Positions 1 to 7,825 of a stretch of DNA of 14,226 nucleotides are shown one piece after another. Origin of the DNA: an uncultured Clostridia bacterium (GTDB taxonomy: Bacteria > Bacillota > Clostridia > Oscillospirales > CAG-272); contig CAMGGT010000003.1 of NCBI GenBank assembly GCA_946055715.1, positions 1-14,226 of the forward strand, written 5' to 3'. The position numbers and the translations under genes were made by a program. Numbering within the stretch: position 1 is the stretch's first letter; the number at the start of each line of letters is the position of its first letter. Below the pieces are notes generated by a model. The model was not told the origin of the DNA and did no database searches. It saw only the letters and a list, made by a program, of their open reading frames with translations.

Positions 1-8
1 GCAAATAA
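1..8 (+). CDS. rpsS: Possible last codons of ribosomal protein S19 (partial)
   Basis: The window opens with bases that read as the last two codons of a gene, ending in AAA then a TAA stop at 6-8. In nearly all bacteria the gene just before rplV is rpsS (S19), whose tail is often basic, so a final lysine fits. Only two codons are visible. Another frame reads through to a TGA at 19-21, so both the reading frame and the identity rest on gene order alone. Confidence 0.3.
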
Positions 9-53
9 GAAAGAATGGTGAATCGCTAAAAGCGAGAGGAGGAAATTCCGCAA

Positions 54-392
54 ATGGAAGCAAAAGCACATTTGAAATATGTACGAATCTCCCCTCGCAA
101 GGTGAAGATCGTTCTGGATCTGATCAGAGGCAAAAACACCGATCAGGCAATGGCTATCCTTGAGAATACCCCCAAGGCCGCCTCTGAGTCGCTTGTCAAA
201 CTTCTGAAAAGCGCGGTTGCAAACGCAGAACACAACTTCGGCATGGATGCCTCGAATCTTTATGTATCGGAATGCTTCGTCTGCCCCGGCCCGACCCTGA
301 AACGGATCATGCCCCGCGCACGAGGCAGAGCTTTCCATATCTTAAAAAGAACGAGCCACGTCACGCTGACTGTGAAGGAAAAGGAGGCCTGA
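54..392 (+). CDS. rplV: 50S ribosomal protein L22
   Basis: L22 binds 23S rRNA early in 50S assembly, and its long beta-hairpin lines the peptide exit tunnel. The 112-residue product has the usual length. It carries the family's conserved hairpin at residues 79-93 ([15 protein letters not shown]), including the L82-K83-R84 tip next to the constriction where macrolide-resistance deletions are known in E. coli; the tip looks wild-type. The ATG follows an AGAGGAGGA ribosome-binding site at 35-43. A small hairpin (TCGCT 23-27 / AGCGA 31-35) touches the upstream edge of that site. It lies 7 bases before rpsC in the S10 operon, and the rpsC ribosome-binding site lies inside its last codons. Confidence 0.97.
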   Translation: MEAKAHLKYVRISPRKVKIVLDLIRGKNTDQAMAILENTPKAASESLVKLLKSAVANAEHNFGMDASNLYVSECFVCPGPTLKRIMPRARGRAFHILKRTSHVTLTVKEKEA

Positions 393-399
393 ACGCAAT

Positions 400-1188
400 A
401 TGGGACAGAAAGTCAATCCTCATGGCCTGCGCGTAGGCGTCATCAAGGGCTGGGACAGCAGATGGTATGTTGCCGATTCTGAATTCGGCGACACGCTCGT
501 CTCGGACTACAACATCAGAAAATACCTCAAGAAGAAACTCATGGACGCCGGCGTGCCGCGCATCGAGATCGAGCGTGACCGCACCCGTGTGCGTGTGTTC
601 GTGCAGTGCGCCAAGCCCGGTATCGTTATCGGACGCGGCGGCGCCGCCATCGAACAGCTGCGCGTCGAGCTGGAAAAGATGCTGGGCAAACCCGTCGTGG
701 TCAATGTCATCGAGGTCAAGAACCCCGACCTCAATGCACAGCTGGTGGCAGAGAATGTCGCCTCTCAGCTGGAGCACCGCATCTCCTTCCGCCGCGCCAT
801 GAAGCAGGCCATCAGACGCACCATGAGCTTGGGTGCCAAGGGCATCAAGATCTCCTGCGGCGGCCGTCTGGGCGGCGCGGAGATCGCCCGCACCGAGCAT
901 TACCACGAAGGTACCATTCCGCTGCAGACCCTGCGTGCGGACATTGAGTACGGCTTCTGGGAAGCAAAAACCACTTACGGCAGAATCGGCATCAAGGTCT
1001 GGATCTATAAAGGCGAGATTCTTGCAGAATCCGAAAACGCCCAGAGAAGACAGGACCGCCCCGATCGCCGTCCCCGTCGCAATGACGGCAACGGCCGCCG
1101 CGATGACCGCAGAGGCGCACGCCGTGACGGCGACCGTCCCGAACCGCGCCGCTACGACAGAAAACCTGTAGAGGGGGGCAGAAAATAA
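400..1188 (+). CDS. rpsC: 30S ribosomal protein S3 with an arginine-rich C-terminal tail
   Basis: S3 sits on the 30S head at the mRNA entry tunnel and takes part in the ribosomal helicase activity. Residues 1-210 form the conserved core: an N-terminal [11 protein letters not shown] motif, a type II KH domain with the GRGG loop at 78-81, and the C-terminal S3 domain around 120-205. Residues 211-262 are an extra low-complexity tail dominated by Arg, Asp, Gly and Pro, making the protein 262 residues against about 210-235 in most bacteria. The tail is probably disordered and RNA-binding, which is inference. AAGGAGG at 381-387 lies in the end of rplV. The stop codon overlaps the rplP start by one base (TAATG), suggesting translational coupling. 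Confidence 0.97.
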   Translation: MGQKVNPHGLRVGVIKGWDSRWYVADSEFGDTLVSDYNIRKYLKKKLMDAGVPRIEIERDRTRVRVFVQCAKPGIVIGRGGAAIEQLRVELEKMLGKPVVVNVIEVKNPDLNAQLVAENVASQLEHRISFRRAMKQAIRRTMSLGAKGIKISCGGRLGGAEIARTEHYHEGTIPLQTLRADIEYGFWEAKTTYGRIGIKVWIYKGEILAESENAQRRQDRPDRRPRRNDGNGRRDDRRGARRDGDRPEPRRYDRKPVEGGRK

Positions 1189-1622
1189 TGTTAATGCCTA
1201 AGAGAGTCAAATACCGCCGTGTGCAACGCGGTAGAATGACCGGTAAAGCCACCCGCGGCAACAAGGTCACCCAGGGCCAGTACGGTCTGGTGGCGCTTGA
1301 ACCCGCCTGGGTGCAGAGCAAACAGATCGAGGCAGCCCGTATCGCCATGACCCGTTACATCAAGCGTGGCGGCCATGTGTGGATCAAGATCTTCCCCGAC
1401 AAGCCCATCACCGAGAAGCCGGCCGAGACCCGAATGGGTTCCGGTAAGGGCTCTCCCGAATACTGGGCAGCCGTTGTCAAGCCCGGTCGCGTCCTGTTTG
1501 AAATGGACGGTGTTGCCGAGGACGTAGCGCGCGAAGCCATGCGTCTTGCCGGACACAAACTGCCCATCAAAACCAAGTTCGTGACCCGTGAAGAGACGGA
1601 AAACAACAGCGAGGAGGGTTAA
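1188..1622 (+). CDS. rplP: 50S ribosomal protein L16
   Basis: L16 (uL16) is a late-assembling protein of the 50S subunit that helps position the A-site tRNA near the peptidyl-transferase centre. The 144-residue product has the normal length. It shows the family start [11 protein letters not shown], a central [13 protein letters not shown] stretch, and the [12 protein letters not shown] motif at 82-93. R82 matches the arginine that is hydroxylated in E. coli; I see no hydroxylase gene here. The ATG at 1188 is preferred over the in-frame ATG at 1194 because the MLMPKR start is typical and the codon overlaps the rpsC stop. The last few residues (ENNSEEG) are acidic, and their codons hold the rpmC ribosome-binding site. 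Confidence 0.97.
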   Translation: MLMPKRVKYRRVQRGRMTGKATRGNKVTQGQYGLVALEPAWVQSKQIEAARIAMTRYIKRGGHVWIKIFPDKPITEKPAETRMGSGKGSPEYWAAVVKPGRVLFEMDGVAEDVAREAMRLAGHKLPIKTKFVTREETENNSEEG

Positions 1623-1626
1623 GCCA

Positions 1627-1815
1627 ATGAAAGCAGCCGAAATGCGCAATATGTCGGTCGAAGAGTTGCAGACGAAACTCACCGAACTGAAAAAAGAGTT
1701 GTTCAACCTTCGCTTCCAGAACGCCATCAACCAGCTTGATAATCCTCATAAGATCATGGATGTGAAGCACGACATTGCCCGTGTCATGACGGTCATCCGT
1801 GAGAAGAATGCGTAA
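1627..1815 (+). CDS. rpmC: 50S ribosomal protein L29
   Basis: L29 is a small helical-hairpin protein at the exit-tunnel rim, next to L23, where signal recognition particle and trigger factor dock. The 62-residue product begins [10 protein letters not shown] and contains the conserved [11 protein letters not shown] motif at residues 21-31, ending in a second helix. An open frame reaches back to 1588, but those extra codons lie inside rplP. The ATG at 1627 sits the right distance after GAGGAGGG at 1611-1618 and gives the family length. It is 4 bases after the rplP stop and 14 bases before rpsQ. Confidence 0.95.
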   Translation: MKAAEMRNMSVEELQTKLTELKKELFNLRFQNAINQLDNPHKIMDVKHDIARVMTVIREKNA

Positions 1816-1829
1816 GGAGGAAGCAAAAG

Positions 1830-2090
1830 ATGTCTGAAGAACGCAACCTGAGAAAAGTCCGCGTCGGCAAGGTCGTCTCCGACAAGATGGACAAGACCAT
1901 CGTCGTTGCGGTGGAAGACCACGTCCGCCATCCCAAATACGGCAAGATCATGAAGAGAACCGTCAAGATTCACGCTCATGACGAACAGAACCAGGCCGCC
2001 GTCGGCGATACCGTCGCCGTCATGGAGACCAGACCTCTGTCCAAGACCAAAAGATGGCGCCTGTCCGAGATCGTCGAAAAAGCGAAATAA
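1830..2090 (+). CDS. rpsQ: 30S ribosomal protein S17
   Basis: S17 is a primary 16S rRNA-binding protein of the 30S body with an OB fold. The 86-residue product is typical. It has the N-terminal [19 protein letters not shown] beta strands, the [11 protein letters not shown] loop and the signature [18 protein letters not shown] at 59-76. It is the last gene of the S10 operon in the standard order. The 58-base gap that follows is the usual S10/spc operon boundary. An AGGAGGAA ribosome-binding site precedes the ATG. Confidence 0.97.
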   Translation: MSEERNLRKVRVGKVVSDKMDKTIVVAVEDHVRHPKYGKIMKRTVKIHAHDEQNQAAVGDTVAVMETRPLSKTKRWRLSEIVEKAK

Positions 2091-2148
2091 TTTGATCAAA
2101 TACAAGTAGGCAGGTCAAAAAGCTTGCCGAAAACAGGAGGAACGATCA
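2091..2148 (+). promoter_or_regulatory. S10/spc boundary spacer with small inverted repeats
   Basis: This 58-base gap between rpsQ and rplN lies at the usual S10/spc operon junction. It contains a 10-base palindrome, TTTGATCAAA, at 2091-2100, and an imperfect hairpin: GGCAGG at 2109-2114 pairs with CTTGCC at 2123-2128 (one G-U, 8-base loop). An AGGAGG site at 2135-2140 serves the rplN GTG start. No U-tract follows the hairpin and no convincing promoter is visible, so read-through transcription from the S10 operon is likely. Any regulatory role is inference. Confidence 0.35.
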
Positions 2149-2517
2149 GTGATTCAGCAACAGTCACTCATGAAAGTAGCTGACAACACGGGCGCCAAAG
2201 AGCTGATGTGCATTCGCGTGCTCGGCGGCTCCGGCCGTCGCTACGCCGGCATCGGCGATGTCGTGGTTTGCGCTGTCAAAAAGGCAGCCCCCGGCGGCAT
2301 GGTCAAAAAAGGCGAGGTTGTCAAAGCTGTTGTCGTCCGTTGCGCCAAAGAACTGCGGCGCGCCGACGGCTCCTATATCAAATTTGATGAGAACGCAGCC
2401 GTCATCATCAAAGAGGATAACACCCCCCGTGGGACCCGTATCTTTGGGCCTGTAGCCAGAGAGCTGCGCGACAAAGATTTCACCAAAATTCTTTCCCTTG
2501 CACCCGAAGTGCTGTGA
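2149..2517 (+). CDS. rplN: 50S ribosomal protein L14
   Basis: L14 sits on the subunit interface of the 50S particle, forms inter-subunit bridges and is the docking site for the silencing factor RsfS. The 122-residue product matches the family length, beginning [18 protein letters not shown] and ending with the conserved [17 protein letters not shown] at 91-107. The start is a GTG. It is supported by AGGAGG at 2135-2140 with an 8-base spacer, and the next Met (residue 8) would remove conserved residues. It is the first gene of the spc operon. Confidence 0.97.
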   Translation: MIQQQSLMKVADNTGAKELMCIRVLGGSGRRYAGIGDVVVCAVKKAAPGGMVKKGEVVKAVVVRCAKELRRADGSYIKFDENAAVIIKEDNTPRGTRIFGPVARELRDKDFTKILSLAPEVL

Positions 2518-2533
2518 TCGGAGGTAGAAGAAG

Positions 2534-2890
2534 ATGAAAATGCATGTGAAAACAGGCGATACCGTCGTCGTTCTCTCCGGCGCAGACAAGAAGATGCAGG
2601 ACAAGGACGGCAACCTGACCCGCCGCGTGGGCAAGGTCATTGCCACCTCTCCCGAAGAGGGAAAAGTCATTGTTGAGGGCGTCAACGTCGTCAGCAAGCA
2701 CAAAAAAGCCCGCAAGCAGGGCGATGTCAGCGGCATCATCAAGACCGAAGCGGCCGTTTATGCCAGCAAGGTCCAGCTTTGGTGCCCCGAATGCAAGAAG
2801 GGTGTCCGCACCAGAGTCGGCACCGAGACAGACAAGAACGGCAAGACCGTCAAGGTCCGTCTCTGCGCGAAGTGCGGCGCAAAACTGTGA
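2534..2890 (+). CDS. rplX: 50S ribosomal protein L24, with zinc-ribbon cysteines
   Basis: L24 is one of the proteins that start 50S assembly, and it lies near the tunnel exit. The 118-residue product has an N-terminal KOW domain ([15 protein letters not shown], with [21 protein letters not shown] following). Its C-terminal part holds two CxxC pairs, C84-C87 and C111-C114, as expected for a zinc ribbon; many bacterial L24 proteins have this C+ form. GGAGG at 2520-2524, just after the rplN stop, gives normal spacing to the ATG. Confidence 0.96.
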   Translation: MKMHVKTGDTVVVLSGADKKMQDKDGNLTRRVGKVIATSPEEGKVIVEGVNVVSKHKKARKQGDVSGIIKTEAAVYASKVQLWCPECKKGVRTRVGTETDKNGKTVKVRLCAKCGAKL

Positions 2891-2906
2891 GAGGAGGACA
2901 ACCGGA

Positions 2907-3449
2907 ATGTCGAGACTGAATGAAAAATACAAGGCAGAAGTTGCCCCCGCTCTGATGCAGAAATTTGCGTACAAGAGCACCATGCAGATCCCCAAGATCG
3001 ACAAGATCGTTGTCAACGTCGGTTGCGGCGATGCCAAGGAGAACTCCAAGGTCATCGACAACGTGATCGCCGAGATCGGGCAGATCACCGGGCAGAAGCC
3101 CGTCCCCACCTACGCCAAGAAGTCCGTTGCAAACTTCAAGCTCCGTGCCGGCATGAAGATCGGCGTCAAGGTCACCCTCCGCGGCGAGCGCATGTATGAG
3201 TTTATGGACAGACTCTTCAGCTTTGCTCTGCCCCGCGTGCGTGACTTCAAGGGCATCAACCCCGACGCGTTTGACGGCCGCGGGAACTACTCCCTGGGCC
3301 TGAAAGAGCAGCTGATCTTCCCCGAGATCGAGTACGACAAGGTGGAGAAGATCCGTGGCATGGACATCGTCTTTGTCACCACCGCACACACCGACCAGGA
3401 AGCAAAAGAGTTGCTGACCCTCATGGGCGCACCTTTTGCAAAGAATTAA
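2907..3449 (+). CDS. rplE: 50S ribosomal protein L5
   Basis: L5 binds 5S rRNA and contacts the P-site tRNA and the 30S head (bridge B1b). From the ATG at 2907 the product is 180 residues, the normal length. It begins [16 protein letters not shown] and has the RNA-binding [14 protein letters not shown] region at 28-41, the RVRDFKGI motif at 110-117 and a conserved [12 protein letters not shown] stretch. The open frame extends upstream inside rplX, but those codons do not resemble L5. The site GAGGAGG at 2891-2897 selects the ATG at 2907. In E. coli the S8 translational control site sits around the rplX/rplE junction; I see no convincing equivalent here. Confidence 0.97.
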   Translation: MSRLNEKYKAEVAPALMQKFAYKSTMQIPKIDKIVVNVGCGDAKENSKVIDNVIAEIGQITGQKPVPTYAKKSVANFKLRAGMKIGVKVTLRGERMYEFMDRLFSFALPRVRDFKGINPDAFDGRGNYSLGLKEQLIFPEIEYDKVEKIRGMDIVFVTTAHTDQEAKELLTLMGAPFAKN

Positions 3450-3464
3450 GGAGGACAGTGATAC

Positions 3465-3650
3465 ATGGCTAAAAAGTCTATGATCCTGAAACAGCAGAGA
3501 GAGCCGAAGTTCTCTACTCGCGGCTACAACCGTTGCAAGATCTGCGGCAGACCTCATGCTTACCTCCGCAGATTCGGCATTTGCCGCATCTGCTTCCGCG
3601 AACTGGCCTACAAGGGCGAGATTCCCGGAGTCAGAAAAGCCAGCTGGTAA
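3465..3650 (+). CDS. rpsZ: 30S ribosomal protein S14, short zinc-binding type
   Basis: S14 sits in the 30S head near the decoding region. This 61-residue form is the short zinc-dependent (C+) type, with ligands C24, C27, C40 and C43 in the pattern CKICGRPH...CRICF. Many Gram-positive genomes also carry a longer zinc-free paralogue induced during zinc limitation; none is in this window. The product ends GVRKASW, the canonical C-terminus. AAGGAGG at 3448-3454 overlaps the rplE stop. A 127-base structured spacer follows, unusually long for this operon. The gene may also be annotated rpsN. Confidence 0.97.
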   Translation: MAKKSMILKQQREPKFSTRGYNRCKICGRPHAYLRRFGICRICFRELAYKGEIPGVRKASW

Positions 3651-3777
3651 GTCCGCTTCACCGCCTGACTGAAACTTTCCATCTATCGGTAGGAAAACCG
3701 AATCGGTTTTAACCGCCGGTCAGCCGCCGCGCCCCGCGCGGCAGCAAGCACAATAACTTGCATAGGAGGATTCAAAA
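3651..3777 (+). promoter_or_regulatory. Structured spacer between rpsZ and rpsH, candidate mRNA regulatory element
   Basis: This is the longest spacer inside the spc genes and it is rich in inverted repeats. AAAACCG at 3694-3700 pairs with CGGTTTT at 3704-3710 across a 3-base loop. GCCGCGC at 3726-3732 pairs with GCGCGGC at 3736-3742 across a CCC loop. GCAAG at 3744-3748 pairs with CTTGC at 3757-3761 just before the rpsH ribosome-binding site (AGGAGGA, 3764-3770). CTGAC at 3665-3669 can also pair with GTCAG at 3719-3723, enclosing the first hairpin. An alternative CGGT (3687-3690)/ACCG (3697-3700) pairing competes with the first stem. No U-tract follows the GC-rich stem, so it is not a standard terminator. 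A role in ribosomal-protein feedback or mRNA processing is inference. Confidence 0.5.
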
Positions 3778-4176
3778 ATGCAAATCTCTGACGTGATTGC
3801 GGATATGCTCACCAGAATCAGAAACGCCAATGACGCGAAGCATGACACGGTTGATATTCCCGCATCCAACATGAAAAAAGCAATTGCCGACATCCTGCTT
3901 TCCGAGGGCTACATCAAGTCCTATAATGTCATCGATGACGGCAAACAGGGCATCATCAGAGTGACCCTAAAATACGGCCAGGGCAAGCAGAAGGTCATTC
4001 ACGGCCTGCGCCGCGTTTCCAAGCCCGGTCTGCGTATCTACGCAAGCTGCGAGGATATGCCCCGCGTCATGAACGGCCTGGGCATCGCCATCGTTTCCAC
4101 TTCCAAGGGCATCATGACCAATAAGAAGGCCAAAGCCCAGAACGTCGGCGGCGAAGTGCTCGCCTTCGTATGGTAA
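3778..4176 (+). CDS. rpsH: 30S ribosomal protein S8
   Basis: S8 is a primary 16S rRNA-binding protein of the 30S platform; in E. coli it is also the translational repressor of the spc operon. The 132-residue product has the family length. It begins with [14 protein letters not shown] and carries the C-terminal signature [17 protein letters not shown] at 102-118, ending GGEVLAFVW. The ATG follows AGGAGGA at 3764-3770 with 7 bases between. The structured spacer upstream makes this gene a plausible control point. Confidence 0.98.
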   Translation: MQISDVIADMLTRIRNANDAKHDTVDIPASNMKKAIADILLSEGYIKSYNVIDDGKQGIIRVTLKYGQGKQKVIHGLRRVSKPGLRIYASCEDMPRVMNGLGIAIVSTSKGIMTNKKAKAQNVGGEVLAFVW

Positions 4177-4188
4177 GGAGGTACTGAC

Positions 4189-4734
4189 ATGTCGAGAATC
4201 GGAAGAGCCCCCATCACCGTTCCTGCCGGTGTGAAGGTTGAAGTGGCAGAAGGCAACGTCGTGACCGTGACCGGAAAACTGGGCACCCTCACCCGCACCT
4301 TCAAACCCCAGCTGACCATCACCGTTGAGGAAAACACCGTTCATGTCACCCGCCCCGATGACGAGCGTGAGAACCGCTCGCTTCACGGCCTGACCCGCAC
4401 GCTGCTGCACAACATGATCGTAGGTGTCAGCGAAGGGTACTCCAAGAAGCTGGAGATCCAGGGCGTCGGCTACAAGGCCGAAAAGCAGGGCAACAAGCTC
4501 GTGCTGGCGCTGGGTCATTCTCACCCCATCACCTTTGTGGAAGAGAACGGCATCACCTATGATGTTCCCAATGCCAACACCATCGTCGTCAAGGGCATCA
4601 GCAACGAGGTCGTCGGCCAGGTAGCCGCCGACATCCGCAGTAAGAGACCGCCTGAACCCTATCTGGGCAAGGGTGTCAGATACTCCGGCGAGAAGGTCCG
4701 CCGCAAAGCGGGCAAAGCCGGCAAAGGCAAATAA
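4189..4734 (+). CDS. rplF: 50S ribosomal protein L6
   Basis: L6 lies at the base of the 50S stalk near the sarcin-ricin loop, where elongation factors bind. The 181-residue product has the usual length and two tandem L6 folds (about 1-82 and 83-181). It carries the signature RPPEPYLGKGVRY at 153-165 and a basic tail KVRRKAGKAGKGK. The start MSRIGRAPI is canonical. AAGGAGG follows the rpsH stop, leaving a 12-base gap. Confidence 0.98.
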   Translation: MSRIGRAPITVPAGVKVEVAEGNVVTVTGKLGTLTRTFKPQLTITVEENTVHVTRPDDERENRSLHGLTRTLLHNMIVGVSEGYSKKLEIQGVGYKAEKQGNKLVLALGHSHPITFVEENGITYDVPNANTIVVKGISNEVVGQVAADIRSKRPPEPYLGKGVRYSGEKVRRKAGKAGKGK

Positions 4735-4753
4735 TTGAAAGGAGCGTATTGTT

Positions 4754-5113
4754 GTGGTAAATAAGATTGATAAAAACGCACAGCGTCTGAAAAGACACAA
4801 AAGAGTGCGCGGCAAAATTTCCGGCACCGCCGAAAGACCGCGTCTGGCTGTGTACCGTTCCAACGCTCACATCAGCGCCCAGATCATCGATGACGTGACC
4901 GGCACCACTCTTGTGTCTGCCAGCACCTACGAAAAAGACTTCACGGCCATCGGCTCCAACAAGGAAGCCGCAAAGGCAGTGGGCAAAACGATCGCACAAA
5001 GAGCCCTGGAGAAAGGCATCTCTGCCGTGGTGTTTGACCGCGGTGGCTACGTTTATCACGGTCGTGTATCGGAACTGGCTGCAGGCGCCCGCGAAGGCGG
5101 CCTTCAGTTCTGA
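4754..5113 (+). CDS. rplR: 50S ribosomal protein L18
   Basis: L18 binds 5S rRNA with L5 and helps form the central protuberance. The 119-residue product has the family length, with [21 protein letters not shown] near the N-terminus followed by [12 protein letters not shown] and the C-terminal [26 protein letters not shown] region (the usual ending). The start is a GTG at 4754, supported by GAAAGGAG at 4737-4744 and by the MVNKIDKN start common in Firmicutes. Confidence 0.96.
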   Translation: MVNKIDKNAQRLKRHKRVRGKISGTAERPRLAVYRSNAHISAQIIDDVTGTTLVSASTYEKDFTAIGSNKEAAKAVGKTIAQRALEKGISAVVFDRGGYVYHGRVSELAAGAREGGLQF

Positions 5114-5166
5114 GTCCGGTTTGTACACTATTTCAAGGTATTTGAAAGAATTTTGAGGAGAAAAAC

Positions 5167-5673
5167 ATGGCTAAAATGTTAGACGCAAACGAGTTTGAGC
5201 TGACAGAAAAACTCGTCGTTCTCAACCGTGTTTCCAAAACCGTAAAGGGCGGTCGAATCGCCCGCTTTGCTGCGATCATGGTTGTCGGTGACGGCAACGG
5301 TCACGTAGGATATGGTTTGGGAAAGGCCGCCGAGGTTCCGGACGCCATCCGCAAAGGAATTGAGGACGCCAAGAAAAATCTCATCGAGGTCTCGCTGAAC
5401 GGTTCTACCATTCCCCACGAAGTCCTCGGTGAATACGGCGCGGGCAAGGTGCTCTTGAAACCCGCCGCCCCCGGTACCGGTATCATCGCCGGCGGCACCG
5501 TGCGTGCCGTTCTTGAGTCTGCCGGCATTAAAAACATCCGTGCAAAATGCCTGCGCTCCAGCAACCCCACCAATGTTGTCAAAGCCACCTTTGAGGGCCT
5601 CAAACAGCTTCGCACCGCCGAGGAGATCGCCTCCGCACGCGGCCTGTCTGTTGAAGCCGTCAAGAAGGCATAA
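5167..5673 (+). CDS. rpsE: 30S ribosomal protein S5
   Basis: S5 is part of the mRNA entry channel and influences decoding accuracy. The 168-residue product has the dsRBD-like N-terminal domain with the signature that starts [18 protein letters not shown] at residue 28, and the C-terminal domain ending LSVEAVKKA. The loop at 20-30 ([11 protein letters not shown]), where spectinomycin-resistance changes are known, looks wild-type. The 53-base gap before it holds a weak hairpin (TTTCAA 5131-5136 / TTGAAA 5142-5147) and a GAGGAG ribosome-binding site. Confidence 0.98.
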   Translation: MAKMLDANEFELTEKLVVLNRVSKTVKGGRIARFAAIMVVGDGNGHVGYGLGKAAEVPDAIRKGIEDAKKNLIEVSLNGSTIPHEVLGEYGAGKVLLKPAAPGTGIIAGGTVRAVLESAGIKNIRAKCLRSSNPTNVVKATFEGLKQLRTAEEIASARGLSVEAVKKA

Positions 5674-5685
5674 GGAGGTACGGCA

Positions 5686-5883
5686 ATGGAACAGAAGATC
5701 AAAGTCGTCCTCACCGCAAGTCTGATCGGCGCAAAGCCCGCTCAGAAAGCTACCGCCGCTTCGCTGGGTCTGAAGAAGATCGGAGATTACTCCATCGGTG
5801 TCAACACCCCCGCGTTGCTCGGCAAAGTGAAGGTGCTGCGTCACCTTGTCAAGGTCGAACCCGTTTCGACCGTAACAGAGTAA
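5686..5883 (+). CDS. rpmD: 50S ribosomal protein L30
   Basis: L30 is a small alpha/beta protein of the 50S subunit found in most but not all bacteria. The 65-residue product has the core KIKVVLTASLIGAKPAQKAT, then LGLKKIGD and a final VLRHLVKVEPV, with a few more residues than the usual ~59. An AAGGAGG site lies directly after the rpsE stop, and the spacing is 12 bases. The position between rpsE and rplO is the standard spc order. Confidence 0.96.
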   Translation: MEQKIKVVLTASLIGAKPAQKATAASLGLKKIGDYSIGVNTPALLGKVKVLRHLVKVEPVSTVTE

Positions 5884-5898
5884 GGAGGAAACAAGCAA

Positions 5899-6342
5899 AT
5901 GAAACTGCATGAACTTTCTCCGGTCGAAGGGTCTGTTAAAGCGTCTTTCCGCCGCGGTCGCGGCACCGGCTCCGGCAACGGCAAAACTGCCGGCAGAGGA
6001 CACAAGGGCCAGAATGCCCGTTCCGGCGGCGGTGTGCGCGTCGGATTTGAGGGCGGCCAGCTTCCCCTGTACAGAAAATTGCCCAAACGCGGTTTTCACA
6101 ACAAGTTCGGAAAGACCTACGCGATCGTCAATGTTGAGACGCTTGACCAGTGTTTTGAAAACGGCGCCGTTGTCAGCCCCGAAACCTTAAAAGAAAAGGG
6201 CATTCTGAAAGAGATCTGCGACGGCGTGAAGATCCTTGGCAGAGGAGATGTCTCCAAGAACCTTACCGTAAAAGCATCGATCTTTTCCGCACAGGCCAAA
6301 GAAAAGATAGAGGCGGCAGGTGGAAAGACCGAGGTGATCTGA
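5899..6342 (+). CDS. rplO: 50S ribosomal protein L15
   Basis: L15 threads a long basic extension into 23S rRNA during late 50S assembly. The 147-residue product has the normal length. Its glycine/arginine-rich N-terminal extension covers roughly residues 15-55 ([20 protein letters not shown] and following), then [17 protein letters not shown] and a C-terminal globular domain with AGGKTEVI at the end. AAGGAGGA follows the rpmD stop. The gene ends one base before the secY ATG, so translation of the two is probably coupled. Confidence 0.97.
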   Translation: MKLHELSPVEGSVKASFRRGRGTGSGNGKTAGRGHKGQNARSGGGVRVGFEGGQLPLYRKLPKRGFHNKFGKTYAIVNVETLDQCFENGAVVSPETLKEKGILKEICDGVKILGRGDVSKNLTVKASIFSAQAKEKIEAAGGKTEVI

Positions 6343-6343
6343 C

Positions 6344-7807
6344 ATGCTGCAAACGCTTAAGAACGCATGGAGAACCCCCGACATCCGCCGCAAGCTTATC
6401 TTCGTCGTATTCATTCTTTTGCTGTACCGCATCGGTACCGTTATTCCGGTTCCGTTCGTGGACGCCACCCAGTTCAGCGCCAACTTCGGCAACACCTTCC
6501 TCGCCTATATGGACATCCTGTCCGGTGGCTCGCTCTCGCAGGCAACCCTGTTTGCACTGGGCATCTCGCCGTACATCACCGCGTCCATTATCATCCAGTT
6601 GTTGGCTGTCGCATTCCCCAAACTGGGCGACAAGATCAAAGAAGACAAGACCTTGAATGAGAAGCTGACCCGTTACTTCACCGTCGGGCTTGCCCTCATC
6701 TCCGGCCTTGGCTACTACCTCATGCTGAAAAACTACGGCATGATCGCCACCAACATCACCGCCATGAACAGCCCCGCTGTCAACTGGCTGGTCGGCATCG
6801 TCATCGTGGCTTGCTACTGCGCCGGTGCCTCCATTGTGATGTGGCTGGGCGAAAAGATCAACGAGAACGGCATTGGCAACGGTATTTCCATCATCCTGTT
6901 TGCCAACATCGTCTCTCAGATCCCCTCCATCATCATCAAACTCGGCCAGTTGATCGGATATGCCTTCCAGGGCTCCGCTGCCGGCTGGAGCAAATTCTGG
7001 CTGGCTTTGCTGGCCATCGGATTCGCGCTGTGCGTTGTGGCCGTTTCCGTTTTGCTGACGGTGTTTGTCATCTTCGTGACCGGTTCCGAGCGCCGCATTC
7101 CGATCCAGTACGCCAAGCGTGTGGTCGGCCGCAAGATGTACGGCGGGCAGAACACCACCCTCCCCATCAAGCTGAATATGACCGGCGTTATGCCCATCAT
7201 CTTCGCTTCCTCCATCATGTCGCTGCTGCCCACCATTCTCTCCTTCGCCGGGGTGACCACCCGTGCCTCCTATGACACATGCGAGACCTTCTGGGAAAGA
7301 GTGCAGCTCTTCCTGTCTTCCGACAGATGGTTTTATCCGGTGTGTCTGTTCGTACTGATCATCCTCTTCACCTATTTCTACACCAGCATCTCCTTCGACA
7401 CCGTTGAGATCTCCAACAACCTCAAAAAGAACGGCGGTGCCATCCCCGGCATTCGCCAGGGGCAGCCCACGGCCGACTTTATCCGTGGCGTGACCAAAAA
7501 GGTGACGCTTGTTGGTGCTCTCTTCCTCGGCGTCATTGCCATTCTGCCCATCGTCCTCAGCCCCCTGGTCATCAAGCCGATCGTGGAGACGATTCTGCGC
7601 AACAATCCTTATCTGGCAGCCGCAGAAGCCAACCCCGAGTTGTACTATGCGTACTTCGGCATCTCGTTCTCCGGCACGGTTTCTACCTATACCAGGGCCT
7701 TTGCCTTCGGCGGCACCTCCTTGCTCATCGTCATCGGTGTGGCTCAGGAGACCTTCCGCGAACTGGAAGCCCAGCTGTCGATGCGCAACTACAAGGGATT
7801 CCTTTGA
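6344..7807 (+). CDS. secY: Protein translocase channel subunit SecY, with an enlarged external loop
   Basis: SecY is the membrane pore of the Sec translocon, working with SecE, SecG and the SecA motor or the ribosome. The 487-residue product has about ten hydrophobic segments. The channel start is MLQTLKNAWRTPDIRRKL; the plug/TM2 region includes FLAYMDILSGGSLSQATLFA; the cytosolic loop RRIPIQYAKRVVGRKMYGG at about 250-268 and KKNGGAIPGIRQG at 361-373 contact ribosome or SecA. FGGTSLLIVIGVA (455-467) marks TM10. Typical Firmicute SecY is about 430 residues. Much of the surplus lies between TM9 and TM10 (about 409-454), a loop expected outside the membrane. The SecY ATG is one base after the rplO stop. 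Confidence 0.97.
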   Translation: MLQTLKNAWRTPDIRRKLIFVVFILLLYRIGTVIPVPFVDATQFSANFGNTFLAYMDILSGGSLSQATLFALGISPYITASIIIQLLAVAFPKLGDKIKEDKTLNEKLTRYFTVGLALISGLGYYLMLKNYGMIATNITAMNSPAVNWLVGIVIVACYCAGASIVMWLGEKINENGIGNGISIILFANIVSQIPSIIIKLGQLIGYAFQGSAAGWSKFWLALLAIGFALCVVAVSVLLTVFVIFVTGSERRIPIQYAKRVVGRKMYGGQNTTLPIKLNMTGVMPIIFASSIMSLLPTILSFAGVTTRASYDTCETFWERVQLFLSSDRWFYPVCLFVLIILFTYFYTSISFDTVEISNNLKKNGGAIPGIRQGQPTADFIRGVTKKVTLVGALFLGVIAILPIVLSPLVIKPIVETILRNNPYLAAAEANPELYYAYFGISFSGTVSTYTRAFAFGGTSLLIVIGVAQETFRELEAQLSMRNYKGFL

Positions 7808-7825
7808 TGGGAAGCAGGTAAGTGC

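Noticed and set aside
361..906. Minus-strand open frames opposite ribosomal genes (this one and many similar ones across the window)
   Set aside because: All mirror strongly coding + strand genes; their residue make-up reflects the codon bias of those genes and none shows a family motif.
2640..2906. Long upstream extension of rplE
   Set aside because: It is the out-of-frame reading of rplX; L5 starts at 2907 after a good ribosome-binding site.
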